Shown here in pieces: positions 60,517 to 64,000 of a stretch of DNA of 64,000 nucleotides. The notes below the pieces were generated by a model. It was not told where the DNA came from and made no database searches. It saw only the letters and a list, made by a program, of their open reading frames with translations. This DNA is from CAZUVM01 sp964623885 (GTDB lineage: Bacteria; Verrucomicrobiota; Verrucomicrobiia; Limisphaerales; UBA8199). The stretch lies in the NCBI GenBank assembly GCA_964623885.1, contig CAZUVM010000003.1, positions 9,001-73,000 on the forward strand, in the 5' to 3' direction. The translations under genes were made by a program, and so were the position numbers. Each line of letters begins with the position of its first letter. Positions within the stretch are counted from its first letter, which is position 1.

Positions 60517-62300
60517 CCTTCAATTCCTCCGGGCATGCGATCAGACACCGCAGCGGTGAAAAACAAATACCGTTCCAGTATCTCGGCACCCACGAGGAAC
60601 AGCAAAATCCACACGGTCACCCCTAGAGTTGCAATGCCGGGCGCCGGCCGTTGCGCCACAAACGCGAGCGGCAATAAGACTCCACCAATAAGACCCAGCA
60701 AAAAGCGCGCGGTGGTGATTTCCGCCAGCTCACCAATTAACAGGCTCGCGGTCGATCTTAGAGGGGCCGAGCCGTTGGCGCCAAGATGGCGGAAAATGGT
60801 GGTTTCAAACGCCAGTTTGAGACCGCTGATCAATACCAGCAGTTTGCACAAAAAGACCGTGAGCTCCTGGTAGGCACCCTGCGCCGCGACTGAAGGAATG
60901 ATCAACCCTTGCACCGTCGTTACGAACAAAACCGCCGCTGTGCCCAGCAAGGCTGTCGTTCCGTAGAACTTCAGCGCTACGGAAACACCTCGCCATAACA
61001 CCCGGCGCGTATCGTGGTAAATCATCACCGAGCAAAAGACGGCAAGCAGCCCCGTAACGGCAATGGTTTGTCCCAGCGCGGTCGAATGCAGCGAGAACAA
61101 CGACTTCAACCAAAAGCCGGAAGCGTTCAGCATTGCCAGCCCCGCAAATACGCCGAAGGCAACGATCTCGCGGCTCAACCAGGATGTGCGGAGACCAATG
61201 AAAGCCCGCCAGGCGGCGAGCGGGCGGCCCAGGTGCAGCGTGCTGGTGCCCAGCGCGAGCAAGCCAACCGCGAACGCAACAAGAGAATGAAGCGTCGAGA
61301 GCTGCGTCATCAAGTTGGTGGGGAAAATTGCCTGCAAAAGGGTATCAAGACAAAAGGTGCCAACAGAAAGTTGCGTCAAAACCAGCATCGCCACTAGTGA
61401 GGGATGGGAGTGACCCGGGCGAACCGTGTGAGCGTCCGCCGGGACGAGGTTGGATGGCAATTGGCGACGGGTTTCGTAACGGGTAGTCGGCTGTGTATAA
61501 ATGGGGTCGGGAGTTCCTGGCAGAAAGAGACCTTCGCGGGCGTCGGCTCGAATCGTTGCCTGATTGACGATCGTGATTCGAATCGCCCCATTCGGACAAG
61601 CTTGAGCGCAAGCCGGAGCTTCGCCGACTTCGAGGCGACTAACACACATGTCGCACTTGCGAACGATGCCGCGTTTTCGCGAGTACTTGGGAACGTCGTA
61701 AGGACACTTCAGGATGCAATATTGACAGCCGATGCACTGGTCATCGAGGTGACGCACAATGCCGGTCCTTGGGTCCTTTTCATAGGCGAGCACGGGGCAC
61801 CCTTCCAGGCACGCGGGCTCAAGACAATGATGGCAGGCGGTGGTGATTGTTTGCTGGAAGGGGTCCAGTTCCGCGCCGCCATGAAGGAGTCCGACGTTGC
61901 GCCAGGTTTCGTCTTCATCGAGACCATTAAGATTGTGGCAGGCAGTAACGCAGGCTTTGCAGCCGGAACAGGCATCCAGGTCCACGGCGAAGGCGTACTG
62001 CTCGCCTTGTCGCGGCGAACGGGCGGGCAGCAACTCGCGGTATAACTTCGCTTGCGCGGGGAGCGTGTGCCGTTCGTGGTGAAAGGCAAACCGTTCCACC
62101 GGCGTGAGGCGTTGCTGTTCCTCCAGCAGTTGGTCGATAAGCGTGGTAGCGCAGGCCTCCGAGCCTGCTGTATCGCCGACCTCCGAGCCGGCGAGCGTTG
62201 GTTTACAGCACCTGCTTCCAGCGTTCGCAGGCAAGGAAGCCTGCGACACGGCAGGCTCGGAGGCCTGCGCTACATTGCCTTCAATGGTGCGGCAGCTCAT
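60513..62300 (-). CDS. Fusion of four-cluster ferredoxin subunit and DmsC-like membrane anchor
   Basis: 595 residues. Residues about 80-260 carry four 4Fe-4S sites: CSGCKACVTACH, CHHCLEPACLEGCP, CIGCQYCILKCP, then CDMC with CAQACP. These are typical of DmsB/NrfC electron-transfer subunits. After a linker, about eight hydrophobic helices (LVAMLVLTQLSVGTFCLDTL, LVAFAVGLLALGTSTLHLGR) match the DmsC quinol-oxidising anchor. It would pass electrons from the quinol pool to the nitrate reductase. DmsB and DmsC are usually separate proteins, so the fusion is notable. Residues 10-53 are translated family A repeat (62146-62273), between MSCRTIEGN and TLIDQLLEEQQRL. It overlaps both neighbours by 4 bp. 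Confidence 0.9.
   Translation of the reverse strand: MSCRTIEGNVAQASEPAVSQASLPANAGSRCCKPTLAGSEVGDTAGSEACATTLIDQLLEEQQRLTPVERFAFHHERHTLPAQAKLYRELLPARSPRQGEQYAFAVDLDACSGCKACVTACHNLNGLDEDETWRNVGLLHGGAELDPFQQTITTACHHCLEPACLEGCPVLAYEKDPRTGIVRHLDDQCIGCQYCILKCPYDVPKYSRKRGIVRKCDMCVSRLEVGEAPACAQACPNGAIRITIVNQATIRADAREGLFLPGTPDPIYTQPTTRYETRRQLPSNLVPADAHTVRPGHSHPSLVAMLVLTQLSVGTFCLDTLLQAIFPTNLMTQLSTLHSLVAFAVGLLALGTSTLHLGRPLAAWRAFIGLRTSWLSREIVAFGVFAGLAMLNASGFWLKSLFSLHSTALGQTIAVTGLLAVFCSVMIYHDTRRVLWRGVSVALKFYGTTALLGTAAVLFVTTVQGLIIPSVAAQGAYQELTVFLCKLLVLISGLKLAFETTIFRHLGANGSAPLRSTASLLIGELAEITTARFLLGLIGGVLLPLAFVAQRPAPGIATLGVTVWILLFLVGAEILERYLFFTAAVSDRMPGGIEG
62146..62273. repeat. Family A palindromic repeat (REPIN-like), copy 3, inside a coding sequence
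   Basis: 128 bp, intact, with inverted ends GTAGCGCAGGCCTCCGAGCC and GGCTCGGAGGCCTGCGCTAC. It is read without a stop codon as 44 residues (VAQASEPAVSQAS onwards) near the N-terminus of the Fe-S/DmsC-like fusion protein. Compare the intergenic copies at 24-149 and 27460-27587. Confidence 0.9.
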
Positions 62301-64000
62301 TCGTCGTTAGTGAAGATGGCCTGAAGCGTGTTCAAATCGTGCCGCTGTGTGAAACGCTGGAAGGTTTCGCCGGGCTCGCGACGGCGAAGGTAACCCTTGA
62401 GCATGCGCTCGAGGGTGGACTTGAGTTCCTCGAAGAGAATGCCATTGAAGACCTGGCGGCCGACAGCCTGATTTGCGCCGAAGCCGCCGCCAATGAAAAC
62501 GTGATACGCCTCGGCGCCGCGGACCTTTGTCGCCAGCAACCCAATGTCGCCCATGTAATGCTGAGCACAGGAGTGCGGGCAGCCGGTCAGATGAATGTTG
62601 ACCGGTTGGTCTAAGGTCAGCTTTTTTTCCAGGTAATCTCCCAGGGCGATGGCATGGCCTTTGGTGTTGGCCTGTGCGTATTTGCAATACGAGTTGCCGG
62701 TGCAGGCGACCAGGCCGCCGCGCAGATTCGACTGTTCGGTGTCAAAGCCCGCTTTACGAAGCGCTTTTCGGATAGTTCCCACGTAAGTGTCGGGCACGTT
62801 AGGAATGATGAAATTCTGCCACACCGTCAGACGAATTTCGCCGGAGCCGTAGAGGTCGGCGAGTTCGGCAATCCGCAGCATTTGTTTGGGTGTCATCTGG
62901 CCGACCGGCATAGCGACGCCGACGTAGTTCAGGCCGCGTTGCTTTTGCGGATAAACTCCAATGTGCGAGTGCCGGATTTTCTGTCCCGGGTAGTGAATGG
63001 CGGCAGGGTCCAGCGCGGAGCGCCGCAGTTGTTTGCCCAGTAATTTTTCGGTTTCGGCGAGGTACTTTTCCAAAGTCCAGCTATCCAACAGATGCTTGAG
63101 GCGAGCGTGCTTGCGGTCATTCCGGTTGCCGTTGGCAATGAACACGCGCACCAGCGCCACGATGACCTGGTTCAGTTCCTCTGGAAGAACCAGCACGCCG
63201 AGGTCGCGCGCAAAGGCCTGGTGGCCCGTCGCGCCACCCAGCGCGATCCGGAACAGGGTTTCGTCGCCGACTTTGACTGCCTTGGCGCCGATGTCGTTGG
63301 TGTCCTCCACCGTGCCGATAAGGCCGCCACCATCGAACGCGATATTGAATTTGCGAGGCAGGTCGTAAAAGCTCCGATCGTTGATGATAATTTGCGCGAG
63401 TTGTTGGCACAACGGAGTGACGTCAATCAGCTCACACGGATCGATACCCGCGGTCGGATTGGCGGTCAGGTTGCGAATATTGTCGGCACCGGCACCACGC
63501 GTGTGGAGACCCACAGCCTGGATCCGCCGCAGAACCTCGGGCGCGTCCTTTGGCTGGATGAGGCGTATTTGGAGATTGGCTCGAGTAGTGATTTGGACGT
63601 AGCCGGTGGTCAGGTCCTTGGCGATCGCAGCCAGTTCGCGCCATTGGTAAGTCTTCAGCAGGCCGCCGGGAATGCGCAGGCGCGCCATGAAAGCCTCTTT
63701 GTTCGGCGACAGGTAAAACAATCCCTGCCATTTAAATCGGAAAGTGCTCTCTTTGTCCGGGGCCTGATTGAGTGCTGCGTTTTCCAGGAGTTGCGGATAA
63801 GCATCCAGCGGGTGGAGCTCGCGCTTCACTCTCTCCTCGAAAATCAAATCGGCGGACAGCGGCGCGGCCTTTTCCGATTGAGGCGCCGGGTCGACGTCCG
63901 AAAATTTCAGTCCACGCGCGGCCAAGCCGGCAAAGAAGCCTTCGAGATAATCCCGTTGGGCCTCAGTCAAGGGCTCGCCTTTGATGTGCTGCAGTGGAAG
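62297..64000 (-). CDS. nirA: Ferredoxin-type nitrite reductase (siroheme), partial at the window end
   Basis: At least 557 residues; the frame stays open to the edge (LPLQHIKGEPLTEAQRDYLE), so the true start is probably outside. It is the nitrite/sulfite reductase family with two ferredoxin-like half domains (LRIPGGLLKTYQWRELAAIA; LTTGYVQITTRANLQIRLI) and the 4Fe-4S/siroheme cysteines: ACTGNSYCKYA and HLTGCPHSCAQHYMGDIGL. It reduces nitrite to ammonium with six electrons. Its stop overlaps the start of the Fe-S/DmsC-like fusion by 4 bp (ATGA), so it begins the visible nitrate-assimilation operon. A sulfite reductase is less likely because the nitrate reductase is adjacent. Confidence 0.93.
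   Translation of the reverse strand, partial: LPLQHIKGEPLTEAQRDYLEGFFAGLAARGLKFSDVDPAPQSEKAAPLSADLIFEERVKRELHPLDAYPQLLENAALNQAPDKESTFRFKWQGLFYLSPNKEAFMARLRIPGGLLKTYQWRELAAIAKDLTTGYVQITTRANLQIRLIQPKDAPEVLRRIQAVGLHTRGAGADNIRNLTANPTAGIDPCELIDVTPLCQQLAQIIINDRSFYDLPRKFNIAFDGGGLIGTVEDTNDIGAKAVKVGDETLFRIALGGATGHQAFARDLGVLVLPEELNQVIVALVRVFIANGNRNDRKHARLKHLLDSWTLEKYLAETEKLLGKQLRRSALDPAAIHYPGQKIRHSHIGVYPQKQRGLNYVGVAMPVGQMTPKQMLRIAELADLYGSGEIRLTVWQNFIIPNVPDTYVGTIRKALRKAGFDTEQSNLRGGLVACTGNSYCKYAQANTKGHAIALGDYLEKKLTLDQPVNIHLTGCPHSCAQHYMGDIGLLATKVRGAEAYHVFIGGGFGANQAVGRQVFNGILFEELKSTLERMLKGYLRRREPGETFQRFTQRHDLNTLQAIFTNDE

Noticed and set aside
1..64000. Prophage, defence island, integrative element or secondary-metabolite cluster
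   Set aside because: No integrase, phage structural, restriction, toxin or synthase genes were recognised; all confident genes are metabolic, secreted or regulatory.

Overview
The window looks like a chromosomal piece of a free-living, polysaccharide-degrading member of the Verrucomicrobiota, probably the Pedosphaera/Limisphaera side of the phylum. This is inferred from orphan pseudopilins with the [23 protein letters not shown] start, a PEP-CTERM protein, very large LamG/Ig-like secreted proteins, many secreted glycoside hydrolases, and abundant small palindromic repeats. No rRNA, tRNA, CRISPR, phage or transposase gene was seen.

Layout. 1-3.0 kb: a palindromic repeat, an Smr protein, a membrane protein, a Tat-exported TIM-barrel isomerase and a lone receiver domain. 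3.6-10.7 kb: a hydroxyproline catabolic operon on the minus strand (DapA-type deaminase, 4-hydroxyproline 2-epimerase, DadA-type FAD subunit, [2Fe-2S]-FAD fusion subunit) with a PAS-AraC regulator upstream and a POT peptide transporter converging on its end. 10.8-19.7 kb: an SGNH/TPR membrane protein, a 1705-residue LamG/Big protein and a pseudopilin. 19.9-32.0 kb: an S9 peptidase, a GH51 arabinofuranosidase, a small exported protein, YhbY, a TIM-barrel hydrolase overlapping a pectate-lyase-like protein, and a class I glutamine-amidotransferase-like protein. 32.1-41.3 kb: a PEP-CTERM protein, a second pseudopilin divergent from a LamG protein, a phosphodiesterase-like/TPR protein with a GNAT-like partner, and a beta-propeller/LamG protein. 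41.5-47.8 kb: a coupled GntR regulator, sialate-O-acetylesterase/propeller fusion and (alpha/alpha)-barrel hydrolase. 48.1-55.0 kb: a mannose-6-phosphate-isomerase-like protein divergent from GH92 and GH38 alpha-mannosidases. 55.2-64.0 kb: a secreted TIM-barrel isomerase and a coupled nitrate-assimilation operon (nitrite reductase, Fe-S/DmsC-like fusion, molybdopterin nitrate reductase, MOSC protein, outer-membrane porin).

How it fits together. The organism appears to attack plant or glycoprotein polymers outside the cell (arabinan, pectin, mannose-rich glycans, acetylated sugars, peptides), use hydroxyproline from wall or collagen protein, and assimilate nitrate.

The most unusual layer is the repeats. 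At least three families of REP/REPIN-like palindromes are scattered between genes, and copies also sit inside reading frames without breaking them: in the nitrate reductase, the Fe-S/DmsC-like protein, the S9 peptidase, the [2Fe-2S]-FAD protein and the signal-peptide region of a hydrolase. Two families are read in the same phase wherever they are translated. Separately, three spacers hold 155-157 bp elements with long inverted arms. Four secreted proteins share a C-terminal domain ending in a GPW...F(Y/F)R pattern that may be a sorting or anchoring module.
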